A DNA stretch of 64,000 bases from Burkholderiaceae bacterium. GTDB lineage: Bacteria; Pseudomonadota; Gammaproteobacteria; Burkholderiales; Burkholderiaceae_C. Made by a program: the position numbers and the translations under genes. The first letter of the stretch is position 1. Each line of letters begins with the position of its first letter. The stretch lies in NCBI GenBank assembly GCA_024235915.1, contig JACKLO010000007.1:248001-312000 (forward strand), read 5' to 3'. Shown piece after piece: positions 36,901 through 44,765 of this stretch. The notes beneath the pieces were generated by a model, which worked only from the letters and a program-made list of their open reading frames with translations, had not been told where the DNA came from and did not search any database.

Positions 36901-37143
36901 CGCCGCTTCGACGTGCCGGTGGGCCGCAGTGCCACCGACGTGCTGGCCGAGGCGGGTGTGGCGGTGGACGTGAAGTGCAGCGACGGCCTGTGCGGCGTCT
37001 GTGCGACGCCCTACGACGCGGCGGTCTCAGGCACGGTGGAGCACCGGGACGTGGTGCTCTCTGCTGCTGAGCGTGACCACAAGCTCATCCTGTGCTGCGC
37101 ACGAATGGCCCACGATGGAGACGTGATGGTGCTGCGGCGCTGA
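33928..37143 (+). CDS. self-sufficient catabolic reductive dehalogenase (RdhA - FMN reductase - ferredoxin fusion)
   Basis: This 1071-residue protein joins a corrinoid reductive dehalogenase to its own electron supply. Residues 1-330 look like a degenerate copy of the cobalamin-fold unit (HLKAAGTYFDASMMGVCAIP) and 390-545 like the active one (NLKAASYWLGADAVGLCAVP). Two [4Fe-4S] sites follow: C553, C556, C559, C563 and C589, C602, C605, C609. Residues 753-975 are a PDR-like FMN/NAD(P)H reductase (RAYSL; GGIGVTP), and the C-terminal [2Fe-2S] ferredoxin has C1017, C1022, C1025 and C1056. No Tat signal or membrane anchor is present, so it should be cytoplasmic. It resembles NpRdhA/BhbA, which remove halogen from hydroxybenzoates or phenols. 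Confidence 0.88.
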   Translation: MRLFSYRDRPVHLGPYPLERLTRRSDLPPLDALPAMTALRYTASDPLSIVHAMARFAAMFDLVRDGPRNPLPAEIADDPVERARHLKAAGTYFDASMMGVCAIPAAARLAAPIRNPDVTALGEELARSQPKSFAAGMDMILADVIDSARTVHGPIDGHTHALVVLVEYPRDPRPDEPGCDWLHGAQAHRAALLASQTAVLLSTYLRLLGFEARAHSASCSDVDLGRLAVAAGLAMPDGANPYVGKRFGLAAVTTTMVLAPDAPLAERQDRWRSHGPAWWLGKGTLKGAFHQDAYAKRDFADGAWPFETLPRRDEPTTFIDHDRVPRFPKRADFFARALFGDLGKAVQADAKNAHYVMKSPIGACARRALGALLLLQFGEARGPVHASATDPARNAANLKAASYWLGADAVGLCAVPAWAYYSHDAGGNPMPAYHAHAINLLLDQGHETMEGASGDDWISVAQSMRAYLRFSLMGGVIAEQVRRLGYGARVHSVLDGDVLQPPLLLLSGLGEVSRIGEVILNPFLGPRLKSGTVTTDLPMAPDRPIDFGLQRFCEGCNKCARECPSGAITAGPKRMYNGYEIWKSDAEKCARYRITNAAGGMCGRCMKTCPWNLEGLLADSLWRQLAMRAPATAPWLATLDDALDRGSINPVKAWWWDIEFDRASGRYVKAAQTHRRGLQKDLVLKPEEQTLAVYPADRMPPPFPVPFPVNREEGIARYRALLSPAQYRQRLAAGDTDGLAPGPAPLSGEPPVFPVQLVRREDMADGVAKYEFAALDGGALPAFDAGAHIDVVIAPEYQRAYSLAGDPADRRRWVLGVQREDPASGGRGGSALMHRAFREGRRVFVSRPRNLFPLHEDAPMSLLMAGGIGVTPLIAMAHRLHALGRDFALHYSVASRRSAGFVSDLQAAPWAGQVHWHAKDEGARADLAALVPPYQSGWRLYTCGSPRYMDGVFAAAQAAGWPDEALHREYFSVPEDPDRVDRPFVVQLADGRRFDVPVGRSATDVLAEAGVAVDVKCSDGLCGVCATPYDAAVSGTVEHRDVVLSAAERDHKLILCCARMAHDGDVMVLRR

Positions 37144-37181
37144 GCCTGCTGCCGCAGCGCGCCCGCCAGGTGGACGTGCGT

Positions 37182-38729
37182 TCAGGCCGCCGCGTGGCTG
37201 TCGCCGGCCAGTCGGAACACCCCTACAGCCTGCACCAGGGCCTGCGACTGCTGGCGCAGGCTCTCTGCGGCGGCGGCACTTTCCTCCACCAGCGCGGCGT
37301 TCTGCTGGGTGCCTTGGTCGATGCGGGTGATCGCGTCACCGATCTGGCCCACGCCGGTGCTTTGTTCGCGGCTGGCGGCGCTGATCTCGGCAATGATGGC
37401 GTTGACCCGCTGCACGCCGTCGACAACGTCCTTCATCGTGGCGCCGGCGCGGCCGACCAGGGCATTGCCCTGCTCGACGCGTTCCACGCTGTCGGTGATC
37501 AACGCCTTGATCTCGCGCGCGGCGACGGCGCTGCGCTGCGCCAGGGCGCGCACCTCGCCGGCCACGACGGCGAAGCCGCGGCCCTGTTCACCAGCGCGCG
37601 CCGCTTCCACCGCGGCATTGAGGGCCAGGATGTTGGTCTGGAAGGCGATGCCGTCGATGGTGCCAATGATGTCGGCGATCTTCTGTGCACTCGTCTGGAT
37701 GCCTTGCATGGTCTGCACGACTTCGTCCACGACGGCGCCACCCTGCTGGGCGACGGTGGCCGCGCCCTGCGCCAGTTGCGCGGCCTGAAGCGCGTTGTCG
37801 GCGTTGTGGCGCACGGTGGATGACAGTTCCTCCATCGTGGAGGCGGTCTGCTGCAGGGCGCCAGCCTGCTGCTCGGTGCGGCTGGACAGGTCGTGATTGC
37901 CCTGGGCGATCTGCGTGCTCGCGCTGGCCACGCCTTCGGCGCCTTGCCGCACATGCTGAACCGTGCGTGCCAGCGCCTGCTGCATGTCGCGCAGCGCCGT
38001 GGTCAGTTCGGTGATCTCGTCACGGCCCTGCGGCACGATGCTGGCGGTCAGGTCGCCATCGGCGACACGGCGGGCCAGGTCACGGGCGCCCAGCAGTGGC
38101 CGCAGAAGACGGCGCGTGTAGTAGGCGGCAAAGCCGATCGCGGCCACCAGCGCCAGCGACTCCATCACCAGCAGCACCGTGCGCGCGCGCTGTGCCAGGG
38201 CATCGGCATGTGCCGCAGCGGCCACGCCTTCGGCGTCGACCGCGGCGATCAGTTCACCGAGCTTGGCGGTCGGTTCACGGTCCATGCCCTTGACGGCGGC
38301 GTCGCCCGCAGCGGCGTCTCCCCCAGCGGCGCGGAAGGCCTCCAGCCCTCGGCGGTAGCCGGCGCCCATGGTTTCGTGCGCCGTGCCGAACGCCAGCGCC
38401 TGGTCACGCAATGCACCCGGGGGCAGCGACTGCGCCAGCGCCGTCGTGCGGCTGGCGACATCGGCTTCGTGCTTCTGGAAGCTGGCCCAGTACTTGTCCA
38501 GTTGCGCGGCATCGCGCCCGCGCAGCAGGGTGTTCTTCCACTCCTGCACTTGCGTCTGGAATCCGGAACGCAGGGCGGCGACGCTTTGCGCACGTTCGGT
38601 CGCCGCGCGCACGTCGGTGCGGTAGGTGTTCAGGGCGCCGGACGCCAGCACCTGGGCGATGGTGGTGACGACCACCAGGATCGCCATCGCGCCGGCGACC
38701 ATGGCGGTGATCTTGTGTTGCAGTTTCAT
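37182..38729 (-). CDS. methyl-accepting chemotaxis protein
   Basis: This 515-residue chemoreceptor has a membrane helix (about 8-30), a four-helix periplasmic sensory region, a second helix near 190-210, a HAMP domain, and a cytoplasmic signalling domain with the hairpin tip GIAFQTNILALNAAVEAARAGEQGRGFAVVA. The C-terminus ends in a Ser/Ala-rich tail with no CheR pentapeptide. The ATG at 38729 gives the standard MKLQHKI start. It is convergent with the reductive dehalogenase gene and has its own sigma-28 promoter. The ligand is unknown. Confidence 0.93.
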   Translation of the reverse strand: MKLQHKITAMVAGAMAILVVVTTIAQVLASGALNTYRTDVRAATERAQSVAALRSGFQTQVQEWKNTLLRGRDAAQLDKYWASFQKHEADVASRTTALAQSLPPGALRDQALAFGTAHETMGAGYRRGLEAFRAAGGDAAAGDAAVKGMDREPTAKLGELIAAVDAEGVAAAAHADALAQRARTVLLVMESLALVAAIGFAAYYTRRLLRPLLGARDLARRVADGDLTASIVPQGRDEITELTTALRDMQQALARTVQHVRQGAEGVASASTQIAQGNHDLSSRTEQQAGALQQTASTMEELSSTVRHNADNALQAAQLAQGAATVAQQGGAVVDEVVQTMQGIQTSAQKIADIIGTIDGIAFQTNILALNAAVEAARAGEQGRGFAVVAGEVRALAQRSAVAAREIKALITDSVERVEQGNALVGRAGATMKDVVDGVQRVNAIIAEISAASREQSTGVGQIGDAITRIDQGTQQNAALVEESAAAAESLRQQSQALVQAVGVFRLAGDSHAAA

Positions 38730-38756
38730 GACCGTCTCGCTGTGGGCGTTCAGCGT

Positions 38757-38783
38757 ATGTCGGCAGGCCGGCGCTCGGCTTGA
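38757..38783 (-). promoter_or_regulatory. sigma-28 (FliA) promoter of the chemoreceptor at 37182-38729
   Basis: Read leftwards the DNA has TCAAGCCG, 11 bases, then GCCGACAT. This fits the sigma-28 pattern (TAAAGTTT-N11-GCCGATAA) with a -35 of the TCAAG type and exact spacing. It lies 28 bases before the start codon, so this chemoreceptor should be made with the flagellar regulon. Confidence 0.75.
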
Positions 38784-38981
38784 GGGGCCGAAGCACAGAC
38801 TGCAGCGTTGGGGCTCGCCGTGCGCCAAGCCGGGGCACACAAGTGAGGGGCGTGCGGTCGGAACGACCCATTTCGCAGGGCGGAGTGAATTCGGCGCCGG
38901 CCCACCGGCCGTTGCCACATCACCTCTGGGACACATGCCGTGGCGAAGATGCCCCACGCCAGCCGACGGCGGCGCAGTGGT

Positions 38982-39506
38982 TCAGTTCAGAACCAGGGCT
39001 GCGACCTCGTCCCACAGGTCAGGTGCGATCCGGCCGACCACGCGCAGCCGCACACGGCCTTCGCGGTCCAGCAGCACCGTGACCGGGGCCTGCGCAGGCA
39101 GCGGCCCGAGGTCGTCACGGTGGCCAGGTGCACCCCGCCAAAGGTCGATCCACTGCGGGTTGGGCGGCAGCAGCTGCTGGCGGAGTCGGGTGTAGCGGTC
39201 GTAGTCGGCGCGCTCGGCATCGTGGTTCACGGCCACGATCACGAAGGGCTGGTTGGCCCAACCGGCCAGGTTGCGACGCAGCTCCGGCTGCTTGTCCAGG
39301 CAGACGGGGCATGACGTTGACCAGAGGAACAGCATCACGACCTGGCCGCGCAACGATCGCAAGTCAACGGCGGCACCGTTGTCCGTGCGCCCCGCCAGCG
39401 CCATGGCCGCGGCTTGACCACAGAGCAGAAAGGATAGGGACAGGGCCAGCGCGATGGCGCCGGTTCGCCGATGCTGTCGCCAGGGTCGCTGCGAGGTCGT
39501 GGCCAT
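38982..39506 (-). CDS. TlpA-like thioredoxin-fold protein
   Basis: This 174-residue secreted protein has a signal peptide (hydrophobic core about 15-34) and a thioredoxin fold with the active-site pair CPVC (TSCPVCLDKQPE). The following FVIVAVNHDAE and VTVLLDREGRVRLRVVGRI segments fit the redoxin family. It probably acts as a periplasmic thiol-disulfide reductase. No obvious partner such as a cytochrome maturation gene is adjacent. Confidence 0.85.
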   Translation of the reverse strand: MATTSQRPWRQHRRTGAIALALSLSFLLCGQAAAMALAGRTDNGAAVDLRSLRGQVVMLFLWSTSCPVCLDKQPELRRNLAGWANQPFVIVAVNHDAERADYDRYTRLRQQLLPPNPQWIDLWRGAPGHRDDLGPLPAQAPVTVLLDREGRVRLRVVGRIAPDLWDEVAALVLN

Positions 39507-39656
39507 GAGGTTGGGTCTCGTGGCGTGTCAGGTTCTGACACCAGGTGCCGTCGCCACTGAGGTCCCGAGGTGACGGGCAGGGCTTCGCCGTCAGGCCGTG
39601 GTCGCGGCGCGAAACGAGTACACCGCGGCGACCAGTCAGCGATGCCGCTGTGCGTC

Positions 39657-39730
39657 GCCGCAGTGCCACCGAGGTGCTGACCGCGGCGGGTGTGGCGGTG
39701 GACGTGAAGTGCAGCGGCGGCCTCGACGGC
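39657..39730 (+). pseudogene. relic of the reductive dehalogenase ferredoxin domain
   Basis: These 74 bases match 36923-36996 of the dehalogenase gene at 67 positions. They code for RRSATEVLTAAGVAVDVKCSGG in place of the GRSATDVLAEAGVAVDVKCSDG of the intact gene (residues 999-1020). Similarity stops before the second cluster Cys, and no upstream part of the domain is left. The rest of the 280-base gap shows no gene. Confidence 0.72.
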
Positions 39731-39786
39731 CGCGCCCACGACAATGGGCGGCCACCCCTTTCCAACGATCCAGCCCGGGAGCCCGG

Positions 39787-40923
39787 ATGCCCGCCTTGCA
39801 TGACCTGCCCACCCCCTGCCTGGTGCTCGACCGCCCGCGCCTGCAGCGCAACATCGACCGCATGGCCGACCGCTGCGGCGAGCTCGGCATCTGGCTGCGG
39901 CCCCACCTGAAGACGCCCAAGAGCATCGAGGTGGCTCGGCTGCTGATGGCGCGCCAGGCGCGCGGCGTCACCGTGTCCACGCTGGCTGAAGCCGAATACT
40001 TTGCCCGCCATGGCCTGCGCGACCAGTTCTATGCCGTGCCGCTGGCGGCCGACAAGATCGGCCGCATCGCAGCCCTGGTGCGTGGCGGCTGTACGGTGGT
40101 CTGCGTGGCGCACGATGCCGACGCGGTGCCGGCCTACGCCGAGCGCGCGGCGGCCGAGAACATCGTGCTGCCGCTGGTCCTCGACGTGGACGTGGACCAC
40201 CACCGCAGCGGCATCGAGGCTGGCGACCCGGCGTTTCTGGCCATGGCGCGCGCCATCCACGCGGCGCCGTCGCTGGCGCTGGCCGGGCTGATGGTCTACG
40301 CCGGCGCCAGCTACGACGAACCGGACACCGCGGCCATCGCCGCGCTGGCCGAGCGCATCCGCGCCGGCGGTGTGGCCGCCCGCGACCGGCTTCTGCAGGC
40401 AGGCCTGCCCTGCGCGATGGTCAGCTACGGGTCGAGCCCGGGCACCTTCTTCGCGCGTTCACTGGACGGCCTCACCGAAAGCCGTGCCGGCGTCTACCCG
40501 TTCCAGGACCTGTTCCAGGCCGGCATCGGCGCCTGCGCGGTGGACGACATCGCGCTGAGCGTGCTGACCCAGGTCACAGGCCGGCAGCCAGCCCTGAGCC
40601 GCTTCTTTGTCGATGCCGGGGGGCTCGCGCTGAGCAAGGACCGGTCGACGGCCGGCCATGCCTTCGATGCCGGCTATGGCCGGGTTTGCGACGAAGACGG
40701 CGCACCCATCGGCGACCTGATCGTCAGCGCCGCCAGCCAGGAGATGGGCACCGTGACGTCTCGCCAAGGCGGCGCAATCGACATGGCAGCGTTTCCGCCC
40801 GGACGTCGGCTGCGCATCCTGCCCAACCACAGCTGCTTCACGGCAGCGGCCTATGACCGCTACCACGTCGTCGACGGTGGTCGCGACGTGGCCGCAGTGT
40901 GGGACCGGGTGAACGGCTGGTAG
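39787..40923 (+). CDS. D-threonine aldolase / D-serine dehydratase-like PLP enzyme (DSD1 family)
   Basis: This 378-residue enzyme has an alanine-racemase-like PLP barrel with PLP lysine K42 (LRPHLKTPKS) and a C-terminal domain with a metal site of His and Cys in PNHSCFTAAAYD. Such enzymes break D-threonine, D-serine or 3-hydroxy-D-amino acids. The ATG at 39787 gives a start matching the family (LPTPCLVLDRPRLQRNI). It follows the ferredoxin relic by 56 bases. The substrate is uncertain. Confidence 0.85.
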   Translation: MPALHDLPTPCLVLDRPRLQRNIDRMADRCGELGIWLRPHLKTPKSIEVARLLMARQARGVTVSTLAEAEYFARHGLRDQFYAVPLAADKIGRIAALVRGGCTVVCVAHDADAVPAYAERAAAENIVLPLVLDVDVDHHRSGIEAGDPAFLAMARAIHAAPSLALAGLMVYAGASYDEPDTAAIAALAERIRAGGVAARDRLLQAGLPCAMVSYGSSPGTFFARSLDGLTESRAGVYPFQDLFQAGIGACAVDDIALSVLTQVTGRQPALSRFFVDAGGLALSKDRSTAGHAFDAGYGRVCDEDGAPIGDLIVSAASQEMGTVTSRQGGAIDMAAFPPGRRLRILPNHSCFTAAAYDRYHVVDGGRDVAAVWDRVNGW

Positions 40924-40969
40924 CCGCCCGGCCGACGGCGCTGGCAGCCAGGACGGCCAGGGCTGGCCG

Positions 40970-42493
40970 TCAGGCAGCGTCGATGCGGAAGCGCGCGACG
41001 ACGGCGCCGAGTTGTTGAGCCTGGGCGCGAAGGCTTTCCGCGGCGGCTGCCGATTCCTCCACCAAGGCGGCGTTCTGCTGCGTCATGCGGTCGAGGTCGC
41101 TCACGGCGGTGTTCACTTCGCCGATGCCCGTGCGCTGTTCGCCGGCGGCGCCACTGATCTCGCCAATGACACCGCTCACGCGCTGCACACTGGCCACGAT
41201 CTCCTGCATGGTGCGGCCGGCGTCGTCCACCAGGCGGTGGCCGGCCTCGACCTTCTCCACGCTGGCCTGGATCAGCTGCTTGATCTCGCGCGCCGCTTCG
41301 GCGCTGCGGCCGGCCAGCGAGCGCACCTCCGAGGCCACCACCGCGAAGCCGCGGCCCTGTTCGCCGGCACGTGCGGCCTCGACCGCGGCGTTCAGCGCCA
41401 GGATGTTGGTCTGGAAGGCGATGCCGTCGATCACCGCGATGATGTCGGCGATGCGGCCGCTGGCGGCGCGGATCTCCTCCATCGTGGTCACCACTTCCGA
41501 CGCGGCCTGCCCGCCACGTTGCGCCACTTCGGCGGCGCTGCCGGCGAGCTGATTGGCCGTCTGCGCGTTGTCGGCGGTGCTGCCCACGTTGCCGGCCAGC
41601 TGTTCGATGCTGGACGCGGTCTGCTGCAGGCTGCTGGCCGTCTGCTCGGTGCGGCTGGACAGGTCCTGGTTGCCCGAGGCGATCTCGCTAGACGCCGTGG
41701 CGATGTGGTCGGTGGCCATGCGCACGGTCATCAGCGAGCTGCGCAGGTCTTGCACCATGCGGTCCATGGCGCGCATCAGGTCGCCGATCTCGTCCGCTTG
41801 CGTGGCGCCAGATTGCACGCTCAGGTCGCCACCGGCGACGGCTTCTGTCAGCGCCGCGGCCTGTTGAACCTGCCCAACGACACGCTGCCGGGTGTGCCAG
41901 GCGAAGCCCATGGCGCCCCCCATGGACAGCAGCAGCAGGGCGCCGAAGCCGGCTTCCAGCAACCGCCGCTGGCCGCTGGCGTCGGCGTAGCGCGCGGCCA
42001 CGTCGGCCTGTGCACTTTCACTCAGTGTGGTCAGGGTGGCGACGATCTTGGCGTAGGTGTCCTCGGCGGCACGCATGGCACCGGCGCCGACGTTGGGGTC
42101 CATGCCGGAGAGATCGATCGCCTTCTGGCACTGCTGGGCATAGGTGGCCAGCAGGGGTGCGAGCGTGTCGCGCGCGTCGGCCAGTCGACCCTGCGCGCCG
42201 GCCACGGACGTGCCCACGGTGTCAATGGCCGCGCCCACGGCGGTGCGGGCCTGCTTGACCTCGGCATCCTCCATCGACGCGATCAGTGTCAAGGTGCGGA
42301 AGACATCGCCGCGCACCTGGCTCAGGGCGGTGCGGGTCTGACCGACCGTGGACACCGTGGCCACCGCGGCGGCATTGGCGTCACGCGCCGATTCAACGGC
42401 CCGGTGGTCCAGCGCGACGTAGGCGCCGCCACTGGCCAGGGCCACCACCGAGGCCACCATCGGTGGCAGGAGCAATCGAGCGCCCAGCTTCAT
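40970..42493 (-). CDS. methyl-accepting chemotaxis protein
   Basis: This 507-residue chemoreceptor has a membrane helix near the N-terminus (about 8-28), a periplasmic four-helix region, a second helix near 180-200, a HAMP, and a signalling domain with the tip GIAFQTNILALNAAVEAARAGEQGRGF. It starts 33 bases after the stop of the Cache protein gene and in the same direction, so the two are probably co-transcribed. The Cache protein could then present a ligand to this receptor. The ligand is unknown. Confidence 0.93.
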   Translation of the reverse strand: MKLGARLLLPPMVASVVALASGGAYVALDHRAVESARDANAAAVATVSTVGQTRTALSQVRGDVFRTLTLIASMEDAEVKQARTAVGAAIDTVGTSVAGAQGRLADARDTLAPLLATYAQQCQKAIDLSGMDPNVGAGAMRAAEDTYAKIVATLTTLSESAQADVAARYADASGQRRLLEAGFGALLLLSMGGAMGFAWHTRQRVVGQVQQAAALTEAVAGGDLSVQSGATQADEIGDLMRAMDRMVQDLRSSLMTVRMATDHIATASSEIASGNQDLSSRTEQTASSLQQTASSIEQLAGNVGSTADNAQTANQLAGSAAEVAQRGGQAASEVVTTMEEIRAASGRIADIIAVIDGIAFQTNILALNAAVEAARAGEQGRGFAVVASEVRSLAGRSAEAAREIKQLIQASVEKVEAGHRLVDDAGRTMQEIVASVQRVSGVIGEISGAAGEQRTGIGEVNTAVSDLDRMTQQNAALVEESAAAAESLRAQAQQLGAVVARFRIDAA

Positions 42494-42526
42494 GGCGTTC
42501 CCTTGAGGTTCAGTGACAGATCGGAC

Positions 42527-42979
42527 TCACTTGTAGACACCGCCGCAGACCGCGGTCTCGCCGAACTTCTCGCAATACATGCTCTTCGGTTCGACTTTCT
42601 TGGACACCGGGTTGGTGAACTTGTAGTCCTGCCAGAAGCCGCCCGGATTGGCCTTGGCCAGCGCCACGCGCTCCTTGACGAAGTACTTGCCGTCGATGTC
42701 GGTCAGGTCGATCAGGTCCTTGCCGATCTGCTTGGCGTTGGAGCCATGGGCCAGGCACTTGCCGTCCAGGCCGTAGACCACCAGGTACAAGTCGTCCTTG
42801 CGGAACTTGCCTTCCTTGTTGCTGATCTCGGCGTAGCCCTTGTCGTTGCCATTGGCCTTCAGGAAGGCAATGCCGCTCTTGACCATGGCCATGGCCTCGT
42901 CCTTGGTGGCGGCGGCGTGGCTGGCTTGCGAAAACAGCGCGGCGCAGAGCGCGGCGGCCATCAGGGGGGTGGATTTCAT
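42527..42979 (-). CDS. periplasmic Cache-domain protein
   Basis: This 150-residue secreted protein has a signal peptide (residues 1-24, ending ASHA) and one single Cache-type sensor domain (DEAMAMVKSGIAFLKANG, then DLYLVVYGLDGKCLAHGSN, YFVKERVALAKAN). It has no membrane anchor or output domain. The ATG at 42979 has AGGAG seven bases upstream; longer frames are not needed. It leads the chemoreceptor gene by 33 bases and is probably a soluble ligand-binding partner for it. Confidence 0.85.
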   Translation of the reverse strand: MKSTPLMAAALCAALFSQASHAAATKDEAMAMVKSGIAFLKANGNDKGYAEISNKEGKFRKDDLYLVVYGLDGKCLAHGSNAKQIGKDLIDLTDIDGKYFVKERVALAKANPGGFWQDYKFTNPVSKKVEPKSMYCEKFGETAVCGGVYK

Positions 42980-43052
42980 CGGGCACTCCTGCGGTGGTGC
43001 ATCGCGGCGGTGGCCCCGCCCAGGCAGGGGTGCGACGCACCCGCTGTGGGCT

Positions 43053-43078
43053 AGATCGGCCAACCGTCACAAACCTGA
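43053..43078 (-). promoter_or_regulatory. sigma-28-like promoter of the Cache-chemoreceptor unit
   Basis: Read leftwards, TCAGGTTT (43071-43078) is followed after 10 bases by GCCGATCT (43053-43060). The -10 fits sigma-28 well; the spacer is one base shorter than consensus. It lies 74 bases before the Cache start. Confidence 0.55.
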
Positions 43079-43213
43079 TGCACGCCGCTGGTGCCTGCGG
43101 CTCAACCCGCCAACTTCGTCACGTTCTTTGGCGCGCTTCTGTGACATTGGCGCATTAATGATGCTTAAGTTGACGCCGCCTGTGCCTTCACGCCGCGCCG
43201 CACCGGCCTTGCA

Positions 43214-43849
43214 TCAGCCCGCCACGGCGGGCCGGTTGGCCAGCGCGGCACGCCACCGCACCAGGTTGGCATGCAGCGTGTCGTCCGGCCGCACCTTGAC
43301 GATGCGCGCAAAGTCCACGGCCACCACGGCCGTGATGTCGGCCAGGCTGAAGAAGCTGCCGGCCAGGAAGGGCCGGTCGGCCAGGCGGGTGTCCAGGGCG
43401 GCGAAGAACTGCTGCAGCCGTTGCACGCCCCGTTCAGCCAGTGCCGGGATCTGCGCGTAGTCCACCGGGCCCGGCAGCGCGCGGCCGGCCATGGCCGGCG
43501 AACCGTTGCGCAGTGCTTCGGCCACCGCCATCAGGCCCTCGAACTCGGCGCGCCAGTGCCAGTGCGCCACCTCGGCCTTCTCCAACGGGGTGCGCCCCAG
43601 CAGCGGCGGCTGGGGCTGGAAAGCTTCCGCCCAGGCGATGATGGCGGCGTTGTCGGTCAGCACCACCCCTTCGTCGGTCACCAGGGCCGGCACCGTGCAT
43701 TGCGGGTTCACGGCGCGGAAGGCGTCGGAGAATTGCTCGCCGGCCCGCAGGTCGATGGCCACGGTGGTGTGGGCAATGCCCTTTTCCGCCAGCAGGATGC
43801 GCGCGCGGCGCGGGCTGGGCGCGGTGGCACAGTCGTAGAGCGTGATCAT
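43214..43849 (-). CDS. glutathione S-transferase
   Basis: This 211-residue protein has an N-terminal thioredoxin-like domain (MITLYDCATAPSPRRARILLAEKGI, followed by the cis-Pro motif TVPALVTDEG and DNAAIIAWAE) and an all-helical C-terminal domain (LADITAVVAVDFARIV). It should use glutathione on an unknown electrophile. The ATG at 43849 overlaps the stop of the YghU-like gene as ATGA, so the two are translated together. The role in the cell is not evident from context. Confidence 0.87.
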   Translation of the reverse strand: MITLYDCATAPSPRRARILLAEKGIAHTTVAIDLRAGEQFSDAFRAVNPQCTVPALVTDEGVVLTDNAAIIAWAEAFQPQPPLLGRTPLEKAEVAHWHWRAEFEGLMAVAEALRNGSPAMAGRALPGPVDYAQIPALAERGVQRLQQFFAALDTRLADRPFLAGSFFSLADITAVVAVDFARIVKVRPDDTLHANLVRWRAALANRPAVAG

Positions 43850-44727
43850 GGCTGGCCGCCCGCGGCGAGCTTGTCCTGCGTGCGCAGCGCGAAATCGCTG
43901 GCGTCGTGGCGCTCGTGCAGCTGGTGTTCCAGCGGGCCGTTGAGACGGTTGACCATGCGCCCGCGCTGCGCCGCCGGCCGCGCGGCGATCTTGTCCGCCC
44001 ACGCCACCAGGTGCGTGTAGGTGTGCACCTGCAGAAACTCGCCAGCGCCGTAGATCAGCCCCTTGGCCAGCGCGCCGTACCAGGGCCAGATGGCGATGTC
44101 GGCGATGGTGTAGTCGTCGCCCGCGATGTAGGCACTTTGCGCCAGGCGCTGCTCCAGCACGTGCATCTGGCGCTTGACCTCCATCGCGAAGCGGTCGATG
44201 GGGTAGCGCCACTTGGCCGGTGCATAGGCGTAGAAATGGCCGAAACCGCCACCCAAGTAGGGCGCGCTGCCCATCTGCCAGAACAGCCAGGACAGGCACT
44301 CGGCACGCGCGGCGGGCTCGGTGGGCACGAGGGCGCCGAACTTCTCGGCCAGGTAGAGCAGGATGGCGCCCGACTCGAACACGCGCACGGGCTGCGGCCC
44401 GCTGCGGTCCAGCAGCGCCGGGATCTTGCTGTTGGGGTTGACGGCGACGAAGCCGCTGCCGAACTGGTCGCCGTCACCGATGCGGATCGGCCAGGCGTCG
44501 TACTCGGCACCGCTGTGGCCCAGGGCCAGCAGTTCCTCCAGCATCACCGTGACCTTGACGCCGTTGGGCGTGGCCAGCGAGTACAGCTGCAGCGGGTGGC
44601 GGCCCACCGGCAGCTCGCGCTCGTGGGTGGCACCGGAGACCGGGCGGTTGATGTTGGCGAACTGGCCGCCGTTGGACTCGGGCGGCGTCCAGACCGGCGG
44701 TGGGGTGTAGTCGGAGGTGTGGCTCAT
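43846..44727 (-). CDS. glutathione S-transferase, YghU type
   Basis: This 293-residue protein is of the YghU/nu-class type: an N-terminal extension with SNGGQFANINRPVSGATHE, a thioredoxin fold with NPNSKIPAL, the SGAILLYLAEKFG helix, and a helical C-terminal part. In E. coli such enzymes have disulfide-bond reductase activity with glutathione. It overlaps the second transferase by four bases. Its start is 38 bases from the divergent nuclease-like gene. Confidence 0.9.
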   Translation of the reverse strand: MSHTSDYTPPPVWTPPESNGGQFANINRPVSGATHERELPVGRHPLQLYSLATPNGVKVTVMLEELLALGHSGAEYDAWPIRIGDGDQFGSGFVAVNPNSKIPALLDRSGPQPVRVFESGAILLYLAEKFGALVPTEPAARAECLSWLFWQMGSAPYLGGGFGHFYAYAPAKWRYPIDRFAMEVKRQMHVLEQRLAQSAYIAGDDYTIADIAIWPWYGALAKGLIYGAGEFLQVHTYTHLVAWADKIAARPAAQRGRMVNRLNGPLEHQLHERHDASDFALRTQDKLAAGGQP

Positions 44728-44765
44728 CGCCCGATTCTGGGCCGAAGCCGGCTAACCTGCAGGAC

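Noticed and set aside
39507..39786. Possibility that a whole second dehalogenase pseudogene lies here
   Set aside because: Only 74 bases match; no reductase or cobalamin-domain sequence can be traced in any frame around it.
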